Source of the DNA: Halothiobacillus sp.
Lineage (GTDB): Bacteria; Pseudomonadota; Gammaproteobacteria; Halothiobacillales; Halothiobacillaceae
Reading direction: 5' to 3'
Assembly (NCBI GenBank): GCA_024635755.1
Contig: JAGXIF010000033.1
Coordinates: 1 to 64,000, forward strand
DNA length: 64,000 nt
This document shows, piece by piece, positions 27,637-39,378 of the stretch (the first letter of the stretch is position 1; the number at the start of each line of letters is the position of its first letter). The notes below the pieces were generated by a model. That model had not been told where the DNA came from, did not search any database, and worked only from the letters and a program-made list of their open reading frames with translations. Position numbers and translations under genes: made by a program.

Positions 27637-29082
27637 TCAGCGGGTCGATATCTCATGGTAAAGATCGAGATAGGAGCGTGCGCTCGCATCCCAATCGTAA
27701 CGCTGGCTCATGGCCTGTTGTCGCACGGCCTGCAGTCGCTCGGGGCGATCGAACAGTTCCATGAACTGGTCGAAGGCCCACAGGATCGCGTTGACATCCA
27801 GGTGGTTCATCACCACGCCGGTTGCGGTGCCGTCTCGCAGGTTGGCCGGGATGATCGGGGTGACCGTATCGGCCAGTCCGCCGACGCTGTGGACGATCGG
27901 CACGGTGCCGTACTTGAGGCTGTAGAGCTGGTTGAGGCCACATGGCTCGAACCGGCTGGGCATGATGAACGCATCCCCGCCGCCCTCGAGCCGGTGGGCC
28001 AGCCCCTCGTCGTAACCGATGCGCACCGCGATCCGTTCCGGGTCGGCCTCGGCCCGGGCCCGCAGGGCCTGTTCGAAGCGTGCCTCGCCGCTGCCCAGGC
28101 AGGCGAACTGCACCTCTCGCTGGCCCAGCATGCTCAGTGCCTGGATCACCAGGTCTGTGCCCTTTTGCTCGATCAACCGTCCGACATGCACGATCAGTGG
28201 CACGTCAGCACGTATCGGCAGGCCCAGTTCCTTTTGTAATGCAGCCTTGTTCTCAGCCTTGCCGCTGAAGTCCTCGGCGGAATAGGGACTCACCAAGGCG
28301 GCGTCGTGGGCCGGATCCCAGTCGGAGCCGATGCCGTTGAGTATGCCTACCAGGGCATCACCGCGGTGGCGCAGCAGCCCTTCCAGCCCGTAGCCGAATT
28401 CCGCGGTCTGGATCTCGCGGGCATAGTTCGGGCTGACGGTGGTGATGCGATCCGCAAACACGATGCCGCCTTTGATGAACGACATGTTGCCCCAGTATTC
28501 GAGCCCGTCGGCGCGCCACAGACTCCATGGCAGGCCCAGGCGCTCGAAGGTTGAACGATCAAACACCCCCTGGTAGGCCAGGTTGTGCAGCGTGAAGACC
28601 GTCTGGGGTTTCTCCGCCTCGTGGAGGAGGGCGGGAATCAGGCCGGTTTGCCAGTCGTTGGCATGCACCACGTCCGGTCGCCATGCCGGGTCGACGTCCC
28701 CGGTGGCCACGGCCACGGCCGCCCGCGCGAACAACGCGAAACGATCGGGGTTGTCATGCCAGGAATTGCCGTCCGGCCCCATGTAGGGGTTGCCTTGGCG
28801 GGCGGAAAACGTGGGATGGTCCACCAGGTAGACCCGCACGCCGCTGTCGGGCATGAAGGTCTGCAGGATGTCGACCGGTTGACCGAGCACGTCGATACGC
28901 GCCACATGTTCCGTGGTCTGCTCCTCGCGCAGCGCCAGGTCACCATAGCGCGGCAGTACGAGGCGCACGTCGACCCCCAGCTGGGTCAATGCCGCGGGCA
29001 GGGCGCCGGATACATCGGCCAGTCCACCCGTCTTGATCAGGGGATAGGCTTCACTGGTCGCAAACAGCACAGACAGCGACAC
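27637..29082 (-). CDS. glgA: Glycogen synthase (ADP-glucose)
   Basis: MSLSVLFATSEAYPLIKTGGLADVSGALPAAL GT5 motif; 481 aa. Confidence 0.96.
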   Translation of the reverse strand: MSLSVLFATSEAYPLIKTGGLADVSGALPAALTQLGVDVRLVLPRYGDLALREEQTTEHVARIDVLGQPVDILQTFMPDSGVRVYLVDHPTFSARQGNPYMGPDGNSWHDNPDRFALFARAAVAVATGDVDPAWRPDVVHANDWQTGLIPALLHEAEKPQTVFTLHNLAYQGVFDRSTFERLGLPWSLWRADGLEYWGNMSFIKGGIVFADRITTVSPNYAREIQTAEFGYGLEGLLRHRGDALVGILNGIGSDWDPAHDAALVSPYSAEDFSGKAENKAALQKELGLPIRADVPLIVHVGRLIEQKGTDLVIQALSMLGQREVQFACLGSGEARFEQALRARAEADPERIAVRIGYDEGLAHRLEGGGDAFIMPSRFEPCGLNQLYSLKYGTVPIVHSVGGLADTVTPIIPANLRDGTATGVVMNHLDVNAILWAFDQFMELFDRPERLQAVRQQAMSQRYDWDASARSYLDLYHEISTR

Positions 29083-29201
29083 GTCGGTATCTCCTCAAAG
29101 GGGTTGGCTCGATAGAATGGAAGTATCGCATGTTAACCGCGTCGGTGGTTGCCGTCATGACCGACACGTTGCTTGTGACGGCACGCTGGTGTGCGCGCAG
29201 A

Positions 29202-31373
29202 TCATTTCTCGACGGGCTTGAGAACGACTGCCGAGAGACCGGGCAGGTTCAGCGTGAGACTGCAGGGCTGGCCATGCAGCCCCACGTTTTCGGCGGATGA
29301 CGGGGCCGGATTGTGACCGGCGCCACCAAAGCCCTCGCTGTCGGAACACAGCAGCACCTGGTAACGCCCGGGTTTCGGCACGCCGATCCGGTAGCCGGGT
29401 CGATCGACGGGAGTGAAATTCATCACTACGACCACCGATTCGAAATGGCCGTGTCGACAGAAGCTGATGATCGACTGGCTGCGATCGTTGCAGTCGAGCC
29501 AGGAAAATCCCCCGGCCTCGAAGTCGCGCTCGTGCAGGGCCGGCTCGCGGCGGTAGACGAAGTTGAGCTGGTCCACCAGGGCCTGAATGCCTTGGTGGAG
29601 CGGATAGTCAAGCATCCACCAGTCGAGCGGGCGCGCATGTGACCATTCGTTGCCCTGGCCGAATTCGTCTCCCATGAACAGCAGTTTTTTGCCCGGGAAG
29701 GTGTACTGCCACGCTAGGAGGAGCCGGAGATTGGCAAACCGCTGCCATTCGTCGCCGGGCATCTTGCCCGGTAGCGAGCGCTTGCCATGCACGACCTCGT
29801 CGTGGGAGAGCGGCAGGATGAAGTTCTCGGAAAACGAGTAGGTCAGGCTGAAGGTCAGCAGGTTGTGGTGATAGGCGCGGTGCAGTGGATCCTCGCTGAA
29901 GTAGCTCAACGAGTCGTTCATCCAGCCCATGTTCCATTTCATGGAGAACCCCAGCCCACCGGTTTCCGGCGGCTTGGACACCATCGGCCAGGCGGTGGAT
30001 TCCTCCGCCATCATCAAGGTGCCGGGGTTGCGCGACAGGATGGTGTGATTGAGGGATTGCAGGAAGTCGATCGCCTCGAGGTTTTCCCGTCCGCCATGGC
30101 GGTTGGGCAGCCAGTCGCCGGCCTCGCGCGAGTAGTCCAGGTAGAGCATCGAGGCGACGGCATCGACCCGCAAGCCGTCCAGGTGCAGGTGTTCGATCCA
30201 GTACTGGGCCGAGGCGATAAGAAAGTTCCGCACCTCGTTCCGGCCGTAGTTGAAGATCAACGTGCCCCAGTCGCGATGTTCACCGCGCCGCGGGTCTTCG
30301 TGTTCGTAGAGGGAGCTGCCGTCGAATCGCGCCAGGGCAAATTCGTCGCGCGGGAAATGGGCCGGAACCCAGTCGAGGATCACGCCGATGCCCGCGGCAT
30401 GAGCGCGGTCGACGAAGCGACAGAAGGCCCGGGGGCTGCCGAAACGGCTGGTTGGGGCGAAGTAACCGGTCGTCTGGTAGCCCCAGGAGCCGTCGAACGG
30501 GTGCTCGGTGACCGGCAGCAGTTCGATGTGCGTGAAACCCCGCTCCTGCACATAGGGAATCAGTTGATCGGCCAGTTGGTCGTAACTGAGGAACCGCCCG
30601 TCATCGAGGCGCCAGGAACCCAGGTGCACCTCGTAGACGCTCAACGGCTGGCTCGACCACGGGGTGCTTTCCCGGCGTGTCAGCCAGTCGTCGTCGGTCC
30701 ATTCGAATGGCTGGAACTCGGGGACGATGGCCGCCGTATCCGGGCGCATTTCAAAGGCACGGCCCAACGGGTCAGTACGCAGGGTTGTGCGCCCGTCGAT
30801 GCCGCTGGCGACCTCGTATTTGTACAGATCGCCTACCGAGAGGCCGGGGATGAAGATTTCCCAAACCCCACTGCCTCCCAGCACCCGCATGGGATGGCGA
30901 CGCCCGTCCCAATCATTGAAGGTCCCGACCACGCTCACCCGTTCGGCATTGGGGGCCCACACCGCAAAGCGCACACCCACTACGTCGTCGACCGATAGCA
31001 CCTGGGCCCCCAGCATTTGCCAGAGCTGCAGGTGTCGGCCTTCGGCGAACAGGTGCAGATCGAGCTCGCCTACCGTGGGCAGGAAGCTGTAAGGGTCGAC
31101 CGAATCGTATTCGTGCCCGTCTTCCAGGGTGATGTGATAGACGGGGTGCTGCGGCACCCAGCTTCGGGGGAGGGTGATTTCGAAGACGCCGGCAAACGTT
31201 TCCGATGGGGTCAAGCCGATCGGCTCGCCGTCGCCGTCCCGCGTCTGTACGGATGCCGCGTGCGGTTGATAGGTACACAGGCGGACCTGTTCTTCATCGA
31301 CGGGATGCACGCCCAGTATGCGGTGGGGGTCGTGATGACGGGCCTCGGTTATCGCCTGCAAGTCGTTGTCCAT
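29202..31373 (-). CDS. glgB: 1,4-alpha-glucan branching enzyme
   Basis: GH13_9 motifs ([42 protein letters not shown]). ORF opens 31496; start MDNDLQAIT at 31373. Confidence 0.96.
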   Translation of the reverse strand: MDNDLQAITEARHHDPHRILGVHPVDEEQVRLCTYQPHAASVQTRDGDGEPIGLTPSETFAGVFEITLPRSWVPQHPVYHITLEDGHEYDSVDPYSFLPTVGELDLHLFAEGRHLQLWQMLGAQVLSVDDVVGVRFAVWAPNAERVSVVGTFNDWDGRRHPMRVLGGSGVWEIFIPGLSVGDLYKYEVASGIDGRTTLRTDPLGRAFEMRPDTAAIVPEFQPFEWTDDDWLTRRESTPWSSQPLSVYEVHLGSWRLDDGRFLSYDQLADQLIPYVQERGFTHIELLPVTEHPFDGSWGYQTTGYFAPTSRFGSPRAFCRFVDRAHAAGIGVILDWVPAHFPRDEFALARFDGSSLYEHEDPRRGEHRDWGTLIFNYGRNEVRNFLIASAQYWIEHLHLDGLRVDAVASMLYLDYSREAGDWLPNRHGGRENLEAIDFLQSLNHTILSRNPGTLMMAEESTAWPMVSKPPETGGLGFSMKWNMGWMNDSLSYFSEDPLHRAYHHNLLTFSLTYSFSENFILPLSHDEVVHGKRSLPGKMPGDEWQRFANLRLLLAWQYTFPGKKLLFMGDEFGQGNEWSHARPLDWWMLDYPLHQGIQALVDQLNFVYRREPALHERDFEAGGFSWLDCNDRSQSIISFCRHGHFESVVVVMNFTPVDRPGYRIGVPKPGRYQVLLCSDSEGFGGAGHNPAPSSAENVGLHGQPCSLTLNLPGLSAVVLKPVEK

Positions 31374-31947
31374 GCGGTTGAATTCCAGCTTGTCGGTTGG
31401 GGCTGTCGCCCATCGTTGACGACAGTGTCTTGAGGTGATGCCTGTGGTGGAGACTATGGCACAGCGACAGGCGCCCCGCGAGTCCCGACGGCGCATTCAG
31501 CCATGGCCGCCGGTCAGGATCACGGCGATTCGGGGTCGCCTCGGCGCAGCGGGCGAAAATTGTTACGTTCCCGAAAGATGTATGCGCTAGGCTTGACTCA
31601 CGGAAAGCCCGGCGCGGTCGACGTGACTCCCTCGGGAAATGCTCCCCGGCGGGAAAGATTCTCCCCGAGAGGTCCTGAACGGTTCGGGGACTTTCCCTGA
31701 CCGCGTCACGTTTTTGCCTCGAGAAACACGTCTGTGTTCGGTCATCCCGTTCCGGTCGCTTCGACGGGCGGCCCGGATTTTCGGTCGGAGAGCCGAGACG
31801 AGGGCAGCGACACAGCGGTCGCGTGGCTTGTGGCCCGCACCACCGCTGAGTGGCGTGGCCGATCATCCCGGCTGGCCCGCGGGTAAATGGATAAACCGGG
31901 CTACGGACAAAGTCGAGACACAACATGGAACCAGTGAGGAAATCCCG

Positions 31948-33219
31948 ATGATCGTCGATAGCCCCAAACGTTTGGTAAGTCGCATCACGCGCGACACGTT
32001 GGCCCTGGTGCTCGCTGGCGGGCGAGGGTCGCGCCTCCGGCAACTGACGGACTGGCGCGCCAAGCCGGCGGTGCCGTTTGGCGGCAAGTTCCGTATTGTC
32101 GACTTTCCCTTGTCCAACTGCGTGAATTCCGGGATTCGCCGCATGGCGGTGCTCACCCAGTACAAAGCCCACTCGCTGATCAAGCATGTCCAGTTGGGCT
32201 GGGGCGGCAGCCATGTGGCGCGCGGCGAGTTCGTCGAATTGTTGCCGGCCCAGCAGCGCATCAATGACCAGTCCTGGTATTCCGGCACGGCCGACGCCGT
32301 TTACCAGAACATCGACATCCTGCGGGCCCATGACGCCGAATACACCCTGATTCTGGCCGGCGATCACGTCTACAAGATGGATTACGGGCCGATGATCGCC
32401 TACCACGTGGAAAAGGAGGCGGATCTGACCGTGGGCTGCATCGAAGTGCCGATCGAACAGGCCAAGGCGTACGGCGTGATGGGCATCGATAAGCAGGGAC
32501 GCATCGAAACCTTCGTGGAGAAGCCCGACGATCCTCCGCTGATGCCCGGCTCCTCCGATCAGGCGTTGGCCTCGATGGGCATTTACGTCTTCCGCACCGA
32601 TTTTCTGTTCCAGGAGCTCATCCGTGATGCCGATGATCCCGATTCCGAGCACGATTTCGGCAAGAACGTCATCCCGCGCCTGATCGAGAAGCACAAGGTC
32701 TACGCCTACCCGTTTCGCGAGCCGGGGGCGGAGAATCAGTCCTACTGGCGTGACGTGGGCACCATCGACGCCTATTGGGCGGCCAATCTGGAGTTGATCG
32801 GTGTCGAGCCCGACTTGAATCTCTACGACACGCAATGGCCGATCTGGACCTATCAGGAACAGCTACCGCCGGCGAAGTTCGTCTTCGACGAGGACGGGCG
32901 TCGCGGCATGGCGATCGATTCCATGGTCAGCGGGGGATGCATCATCTCCGGTGCGACAGTCCGTCACTCCTTGCTCTTTTCCAACGTCATGGTGCGTGAA
33001 CAGGCGTATGTCGAGGATTCCGTGATCCTGCCCAACGTCCAGGTGGGCGAGGGCGCCGAAGTCCGGCGGGCAGTGCTCGACAAGGGTTGCATCATTCCGC
33101 CCGGAACGCAGATCGGTCTCGACGAGGAGGCGGATCGGGAACGATTCGAAGTGAGCCCAGGCGGGGTGGTCCTGGTGACTCCCCAGATGCTGGGCCAAAA
33201 GATTCACATGGTGCGGTGA
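31948..33219 (+). CDS. glgC: Glucose-1-phosphate adenylyltransferase
   Basis: [41 protein letters not shown]; start MIVDSPKRL at 31948. Confidence 0.96.
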   Translation: MIVDSPKRLVSRITRDTLALVLAGGRGSRLRQLTDWRAKPAVPFGGKFRIVDFPLSNCVNSGIRRMAVLTQYKAHSLIKHVQLGWGGSHVARGEFVELLPAQQRINDQSWYSGTADAVYQNIDILRAHDAEYTLILAGDHVYKMDYGPMIAYHVEKEADLTVGCIEVPIEQAKAYGVMGIDKQGRIETFVEKPDDPPLMPGSSDQALASMGIYVFRTDFLFQELIRDADDPDSEHDFGKNVIPRLIEKHKVYAYPFREPGAENQSYWRDVGTIDAYWAANLELIGVEPDLNLYDTQWPIWTYQEQLPPAKFVFDEDGRRGMAIDSMVSGGCIISGATVRHSLLFSNVMVREQAYVEDSVILPNVQVGEGAEVRRAVLDKGCIIPPGTQIGLDEEADRERFEVSPGGVVLVTPQMLGQKIHMVR

Positions 33220-33266
33220 GACGCTCCCGCACCGACATAGGCTAACCAGCCCGGGAGAACGATTCG

Positions 33267-34976
33267 ATGACCGGAAAGATGCCCGTGGTGCTCTGCTGGC
33301 ACATGCACCAACCGGAGTACCGCGATCCGCGTGACGGGGTCTTCCAGCAGCCCTGGACCTACCTGCACGCGATCAAGGACTACGCCGACATGGCCGCTCA
33401 CCTGGAGCGCTGGCCCGAGGCGCGGGCGGTCGTTAACTTCGTACCCATTTTGCTCGAGCAGCTTCAGGATTATGTCGAGCAGATCGAAGGCTTTCAGGAG
33501 ACGGGTGACCCCGCCACTTTGCGCGATCCACTGCTCGTCAGCCTGGTGCATCCGGAGCTGATCCAGGGCGCCGAGCGGCTGCGGGTGACCCGGGCGTTGC
33601 GGCGAGCCAACCGCGAACGGTTGGTGGAACGATTCCCGCCATTCAAGCGCCTGGAGGAAACGGCCGCCACCATCCTGGAAACCGAGCATGCCTCCGAATA
33701 CCTGAGCGACGGGCTGCTGGCGGATTTGTCCACGTGGTACCACCTGGCCTGGTCGGGCGAGACCGTCCGCCAGTCCGACGAACTGATCGAGTCGCTGCTC
33801 GAATGGGAGGGCGGGTTCACGGTCGACCAGCGCCGGTCGTTGCTATTGCGCATCGGCGAGGTGATCAAAGGGCTGTTCGGCCGTTACCAGCATCTGGCCG
33901 AAACCGGCCAGGTCGAGTTGTCGATGACACCCTATGCCCACCCGATCATTCCATTGTTGCTCGATCTGGGCGCCGGCACCGAAAGCGAGCCGTCAGCCCC
34001 GCAGCCGCAGGCTGAGGCCTACCCAGACGGGGAGGCCCGTGTCCGCTGGCACATCGAGCATGGTCAGGAGGTTTTTCGACGCTATTTCGGTATCGACCCC
34101 GCCGGGTGTTGGCCGTCCGAAGGGGCGATCTCCGATGCCACCTTGCGGTTGCTGGACGAGTACGGTTTTGACTGGGCGGCCAGCGGACAGGAGGTGCTGC
34201 GCAACAGCCTCAATCACGGACGGCAGGCATTGCACTGCCAGCATCGGGTCTTCTCGCGCGAGGACCAGTCACTACGATTGTTCTTCCGCGACGATGGCTT
34301 GTCCGACCGGATCGGTTTCAACTACCAGAACTGGCATGCCGACGACGCCGTCGACGACCTCTGCAATCACCTCATGTCCATTGCCGAATCCTGCGAGCAC
34401 CTCGGGGTCGACGCGCCCATGGTGTCGATCATCCTCGATGGCGAAAACGCCTGGGAATACTATCCCGACAACGGCTTCTGGCTGCTCGACGGCCTGTACA
34501 AGACGCTGAGCGACCATCCCCGACTCGAGATGACCACCTTCTCTTCCTATCTTGAGCGTGAGCCGGAGGCGGTGCCGCTCAACTCCCTGGTGGCCGGCAG
34601 TTGGGTCTATGGCAACCTGGCCACCTGGATCGGCGAACCGGCCAAGAATCGCGCCTGGGATCTGCTGGTCGAGGCACGCAAGGTCTACCTGGCCGTCGAA
34701 CGCGAGTGCGATTGGGACAAGGCGACCCTGGCCCGAAACAGTCAACAACTGGCGGTCTGCGAAGGATCGGACTGGTTCTGGTGGTTCGGTGACGACAACC
34801 CGGCGGATGCGATACGCGATTTCGATCGATTGTTCCGTCTGCAACTGACCCGTTTGTATGAACTGATCGAACGGCCCGTGCCCGAGGCACTGGCCGAGCC
34901 GCTGAGCGAACCGCTGGATGACAACGCCGAGGTGGCAGCCGGAGGCGTAATGCGTCGGGGACGGGCGGAATCGTGA
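33267..34976 (+). CDS. Glycoside hydrolase family 57 protein
   Basis: VVLCWHMHQPEYRDP, WPSEGAISDATLRLLDEYGFDWAASG, SIILDGENAWEYYPDNG. Confidence 0.9.
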   Translation: MTGKMPVVLCWHMHQPEYRDPRDGVFQQPWTYLHAIKDYADMAAHLERWPEARAVVNFVPILLEQLQDYVEQIEGFQETGDPATLRDPLLVSLVHPELIQGAERLRVTRALRRANRERLVERFPPFKRLEETAATILETEHASEYLSDGLLADLSTWYHLAWSGETVRQSDELIESLLEWEGGFTVDQRRSLLLRIGEVIKGLFGRYQHLAETGQVELSMTPYAHPIIPLLLDLGAGTESEPSAPQPQAEAYPDGEARVRWHIEHGQEVFRRYFGIDPAGCWPSEGAISDATLRLLDEYGFDWAASGQEVLRNSLNHGRQALHCQHRVFSREDQSLRLFFRDDGLSDRIGFNYQNWHADDAVDDLCNHLMSIAESCEHLGVDAPMVSIILDGENAWEYYPDNGFWLLDGLYKTLSDHPRLEMTTFSSYLEREPEAVPLNSLVAGSWVYGNLATWIGEPAKNRAWDLLVEARKVYLAVERECDWDKATLARNSQQLAVCEGSDWFWWFGDDNPADAIRDFDRLFRLQLTRLYELIERPVPEALAEPLSEPLDDNAEVAAGGVMRRGRAES

Positions 34977-36457
34977 GGGAGGAAGAGCAAGGAGCGCCGA
35001 TAACCCTGTCTTACGAGGCCCCTGCCACGGTGCGTCGCGCCGGGCTGTTGCTGCCGATTTTCAGTCTGCCTCAAGGCACCTTTGGCCAAGAGGCCCGTGA
35101 TTTGCTGGCCTTTCTCGAGCAGGCCGGCCTGACCGTGTGGCAGATGCTCCCACTAGGCCCCACTCATGCCGATGGGTCCCCTTATCAATGCCTGTCCTCG
35201 TTTGCGCTCAACCCGGCCTTCCTGGACACGGACGATTTGCTCGCCGAGCCCGGTTTCGGCGCCGATGTGCCCGCCGAGCAGCGTCGCTACGGCGTCGGTG
35301 CCGATGCGCAACTGGAGGCGGCCTTCGAGCGCTACCGCGCGGAGGAGTCGGCTTGGTTGGAGGATTTCGCCCTGTTCGTGGTGGCCAAGCAACTCGAGGG
35401 CGGGGCGGAGTGGCGGGACTGGCCGCAGGCACTCAGGTCACGGCAGCCGGAATCGCTGGCAGACCTGGCCCACCGGCATGCCGCCCGGGTGCGCGGCATC
35501 GCGTTCGAGCAGTTCCTGCTGGATCGCCAATGGCATGAGTTGCGCCGGGAGGCATGCTGGCGCGGCATCCGCCTTTTCGGGGATCTTCCCATTTTCGTCG
35601 CCGGTGACTCGGCCGATGTGTGGGCACACCAGGATCAGTTTCAGCTGGATACGGACGGCCAGCCGCTGGCGGTGGCCGGGGTTCCGCCGGATTATTTCTC
35701 CGATACGGGGCAGCGCTGGGGAAACCCGTTGTTCGACTATGACCGCATGGCGCTTGATGGCTATGGCTGGTGGCAGGCGCGCTTTGCGCGCCACCTGGCG
35801 CTTTACGACTGGGTGCGTATCGATCATTTCCGGGGTCTGGCCGCTTACTGGGCGATCGATGCGTCTGCCGATACCGCGGTGGAAGGGCGCTGGGTGCCCG
35901 CCCCGGGGGAAGCGATCCTCGACGCCCTGACGCGATCGTCCGAGGGCCACTTGCCACTGGTGGCCGAGGATCTCGGCGTGATCACGCCGGACGTGGTGGC
36001 CCTGCGTGAGCGCTTCGATCTCCCGGGGATGAAGATCCTGCAGTTCGCGTTTGATGGCGGCGAGGACAACGCCTATAGGCCGGAACACCATATGCCCGAC
36101 TGCGTGGTCTATACCGGGACGCACGATAATGACACCACTGCGGGATGGTGGCGCTCCTTGGACGAATCGACCCAGTCTCGGGTACGCCGGGTTCTGGAGC
36201 AGCAGCAAGGTATCGATCCGGCCACGCCCATGCCGGATGCCCTGGTGGAATCCGCGCTCGGCTCGATTGCGAATCTCACGGTGTTGCCGGTGGCCGATTT
36301 TCTCGGACTGGGATCTGAGGCGAGGATCAATGTGCCCGGGACCACCGAGGGCAATTGGTGTTGGCGGCTGGCGCCCGGTGAGCTGGACCAGGCATTGGCC
36401 CGGCACATTCGCGGGCGCGTTGAGGCCCATGGGCGTCTGCCGGGCGACTGCGGCTAG
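34973..36457 (+). CDS. malQ: 4-alpha-glucanotransferase (amylomaltase)
   Basis: GLTVWQMLPLGPTHADGSPYQCLSSFALNP, VRIDHFRGLAAYW, VAEDLGVITPDVVALR; GTG start overlapping GH57 stop. Confidence 0.94.
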   Translation: MREEEQGAPITLSYEAPATVRRAGLLLPIFSLPQGTFGQEARDLLAFLEQAGLTVWQMLPLGPTHADGSPYQCLSSFALNPAFLDTDDLLAEPGFGADVPAEQRRYGVGADAQLEAAFERYRAEESAWLEDFALFVVAKQLEGGAEWRDWPQALRSRQPESLADLAHRHAARVRGIAFEQFLLDRQWHELRREACWRGIRLFGDLPIFVAGDSADVWAHQDQFQLDTDGQPLAVAGVPPDYFSDTGQRWGNPLFDYDRMALDGYGWWQARFARHLALYDWVRIDHFRGLAAYWAIDASADTAVEGRWVPAPGEAILDALTRSSEGHLPLVAEDLGVITPDVVALRERFDLPGMKILQFAFDGGEDNAYRPEHHMPDCVVYTGTHDNDTTAGWWRSLDESTQSRVRRVLEQQQGIDPATPMPDALVESALGSIANLTVLPVADFLGLGSEARINVPGTTEGNWCWRLAPGELDQALARHIRGRVEAHGRLPGDCG

Positions 36458-36492
36458 CGGGTCAATCAGCAGACAAGCCAGGTGTGAAAAAG

Positions 36493-36531
36493 AAAAAGGC
36501 CGCGGCACCCAAGGGGTGTCGCGGCCTTTCT
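36493..36531. terminator. Bidirectional intrinsic terminator between malQ and ppc
   Basis: aaaggccgcggcaccc-aag-gggtgtcgcggccttt; 16-bp stem with A/T flanks between convergent genes. Confidence 0.9.
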
Positions 36532-36561
36532 TGTATGAACCGACGGTGTTCGCCGACTGGG

Positions 36562-39378
36562 TCAGCCCGTGTTGCGCATCCCTGCGGCAATGGCGTTGAT
36601 GCTGCGCAGCAGTGGCGGCAGCCACTTCTCGCGTTCGGCCTCCGGCACGGACTCGTCCCGATGGCGGCCCAGCAGCGTGATTTGGATGTGGTTGAGAACG
36701 TCCAGGTACGGATTGCGACGCTTCATCGAGGTGCCGATGTACTCGTCGATCTCCACCAGCGTTTCGGTCTCGGCGACACGCAACAGTTCGTCGACGGTGT
36801 AGTCGTATTCCTGGCGGATCTTGCCGTAGACCTCCTGCGCCTGGTCCTGATCGGTCACCAGCCCGGCGTATTCGCGGGCGATGTTCATCTCGCCCTTGGT
36901 CAGCGACAGCTGGGTGTTGCGCAGCATGCTGTGGAAGAAGGGCCACTGCTCGAACAGCTCGTGCAGCAAGTGTTCGCGACCGGGGTTTTCCTCGCGCCAG
37001 CGCTTGAGCGCCGATCCGATGCCGAACCAGGCCGGCAGGGTATGACGCGACTGCGACCAGCCGAAGACCCACGGGATGGCGCGAACCGAGGCCTTGGACA
37101 AGTCGCCCTTCTTGCGTGACGCCGGACGCGACCCGATGTTGAGCAGGCCGAGTTCACGCACGGGCGTGGCCTCGTGGAAGTAGTGGAAGAAGAACGGCGT
37201 GTGGTCCGTCAGCTCGCGATAGGCTTCCTCGCCAAAGCGGGCCAGATCCGAGACCACCTGCTCGTATTCCTCGGGCACCGGCTCTTCCGGCAATACCTGG
37301 TGGCGCGAGGCCTTCATCAGGCCGGTGGCACCCATGGTCAGTTCGTAGATGGCCGTCTCGTTGTTGCTGTACTTCGAGGACAGCACTTCCCCCTGCTCGG
37401 TGAACTTGATCTGTCCCTCGACCGTGCCCTGGGGCAGCGACAGGATCGACTCGTGGGTCGGGCCGCCGCCACGGGCGACCGTGCCACCGCGGCCGTGGAA
37501 CAGGCGGCACTCGATGCCGTGCTCGCGTGTCAGCCGGATCACGCGCTTCTGCGCGTTGTACAGGTTCCAGACCGAGGCGAGTGAACCGCCGTCCTTGCAG
37601 GAGTCGGAATAACCCAGCATCACTTCCTGCAAGTCGCCCGCCGCACGCACCAGTGCCCGGTAGGTTTGGTTGTCGAACAGCGTCCCGAGGACATGCTCGA
37701 TGTGCTTGAGGTCCTCGATGGTCTCGAACAGCGGCGACACCTGGATGTCACTGAACCACTTGCCGGCCGCATCCTTACCCACCAGTCCGGTCAGCGAGGC
37801 GAGGTAGATCACCTCCATCACGTGACTGGCCGAGTGGGTCATCGAGATGACGTAGGTGCCGAAGCACTCGCGGCTGATGTGGTCGATCAGCTGGCGCTTG
37901 ACCTCCAGGACCTTGATCACCTCGCGCGACTTTTCGCTCAGGTTCGACAGGGCGTCGGCGCGGTGTTCGCCGGCACTGACCAATTCGCCCAGTACCCGGG
38001 TGCGGTCGTCCTCGGCCAGGTTGGCGTAATCGAGTTTCGGTGCCAGTTGTTCCAGCACCTCGGTGACCGTCTGGGTGTGCTCGGTGGATTCCTGACGAAT
38101 GTCGAGGCGGACCAGGTGCCAGCCGAAGGTTTCGGCCAGTCGGATCAGGTCCTTGAGTTCACCCTCGGCGAGCAGATCGTCGCCGATCCCGATCAGCGAG
38201 TCGCGCAGACGATAGAGGTCGTCGAGGAAGGCATCCTTGCTCTGGTAAGCGCGGGGATCGAGAGTGACCGGATTGCCTTCCAACTCGCCATGGATATAGG
38301 CGAGGTTGTAGTTCAGCCGTCGGCGAATGGCCTTGAGCTTGAGACGGTACGGCTCCTCGGGGAAAAACTCGCCGTTGTCTCGATCGGCTTGGCGCAGCTC
38401 GAGGGCCTCGGCGTCTTCGCGCAGGCGCAACTGCTTGCAATCGATCTCGGGGACCAATTGCAATGAATGGGTCAGGGTGCGCTTGAGCGCGTCGAGCCGG
38501 TCGAGGTACTCGTTGAGGATCGTCTCCGAGGCCAGGCAGACGGCCTGGATGGTGACGTCATGCGTGACGAACGGATTGCCGTCCCGATCCCCGCCGATCC
38601 AGGAACCGAACTTGAACAGGCTGGGCACCTTGACCGGGTTGTCCGGGTTTTCCTCGTTGTAGTTGAGTTTGATCGAGCGCTCGAGATAGCGATAGGCCTT
38701 CGGCACTGCCATGAAGATCGAGGTGCGGAAGTAGTACATGCCGAGCTTGATCTCGTCGTGGACTTCCGGGCGGGTGGTGCGGACCTCGTTGGTGCGCAGC
38801 AGGGCCAGGATGATCGACTTGACCTCGTCGAGAAGCCGCTCGCGTTCGACGCCGGTGGATTCCGGGCGATCGAGTTCGCCGCAGAGCAGGAAGATCCGGC
38901 GTTGCAGGTCCATCACCGTCCGGCGCTTGGCCTCGGTGGGATGAGCCGTGAACACCGGCATGTAGACGAGGCGATCGAGCAGCCCCTGGAGCTGCTCGGG
39001 GGTCATTCCCTGGCGCTGGAAACCACGAATGGTGTCGTAGAACGAGCCCCGCCACAGGCGCAGACCGCGACGGATCTGCCGGCGGCGAAACTGGTGGGAA
39101 TAATCTTCCTCGGCAATGTTGACCAGGTTGAAGTAGAGACCGTAGGCCCGGACGACCAAGTTGAGGCTCTCGGCATCGAGTGCCTGGATCTCGTCCATCA
39201 GTTCCTGGTAGAGGTCTTCGTCGTAGCTTTTGCGCAGGCGGATAAAGCCGCGGCGCAGGCTTTCCACGGTATCGAAGACCGATTCGCCCGCCTGTTCACG
39301 GAGCACTTCGCCGAGCAGGTTGCCAAATAGGCGGACCCGGGCGCGCAGTGCCTTGTCCTTATCATTGCTAATGGTCAT
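36562..39378 (-). CDS. ppc: Phosphoenolpyruvate carboxylase
   Basis: 938 aa; VFTAHPTEAKRRT, SDSCKDGGSLAS, FHGRGGTVARGGGPTHESI, C-terminal AAGMRNTG. Confidence 0.97.
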   Translation of the reverse strand: MTISNDKDKALRARVRLFGNLLGEVLREQAGESVFDTVESLRRGFIRLRKSYDEDLYQELMDEIQALDAESLNLVVRAYGLYFNLVNIAEEDYSHQFRRRQIRRGLRLWRGSFYDTIRGFQRQGMTPEQLQGLLDRLVYMPVFTAHPTEAKRRTVMDLQRRIFLLCGELDRPESTGVERERLLDEVKSIILALLRTNEVRTTRPEVHDEIKLGMYYFRTSIFMAVPKAYRYLERSIKLNYNEENPDNPVKVPSLFKFGSWIGGDRDGNPFVTHDVTIQAVCLASETILNEYLDRLDALKRTLTHSLQLVPEIDCKQLRLREDAEALELRQADRDNGEFFPEEPYRLKLKAIRRRLNYNLAYIHGELEGNPVTLDPRAYQSKDAFLDDLYRLRDSLIGIGDDLLAEGELKDLIRLAETFGWHLVRLDIRQESTEHTQTVTEVLEQLAPKLDYANLAEDDRTRVLGELVSAGEHRADALSNLSEKSREVIKVLEVKRQLIDHISRECFGTYVISMTHSASHVMEVIYLASLTGLVGKDAAGKWFSDIQVSPLFETIEDLKHIEHVLGTLFDNQTYRALVRAAGDLQEVMLGYSDSCKDGGSLASVWNLYNAQKRVIRLTREHGIECRLFHGRGGTVARGGGPTHESILSLPQGTVEGQIKFTEQGEVLSSKYSNNETAIYELTMGATGLMKASRHQVLPEEPVPEEYEQVVSDLARFGEEAYRELTDHTPFFFHYFHEATPVRELGLLNIGSRPASRKKGDLSKASVRAIPWVFGWSQSRHTLPAWFGIGSALKRWREENPGREHLLHELFEQWPFFHSMLRNTQLSLTKGEMNIAREYAGLVTDQDQAQEVYGKIRQEYDYTVDELLRVAETETLVEIDEYIGTSMKRRNPYLDVLNHIQITLLGRHRDESVPEAEREKWLPPLLRSINAIAAGMRNTG

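Noticed and set aside
31639-31947. Upstream extension of the glgC ORF
   Set aside because: The upstream ~100 residues are Arg-rich and unlike Glg[26 protein letters not shown] at 31948 is the expected N-terminus.
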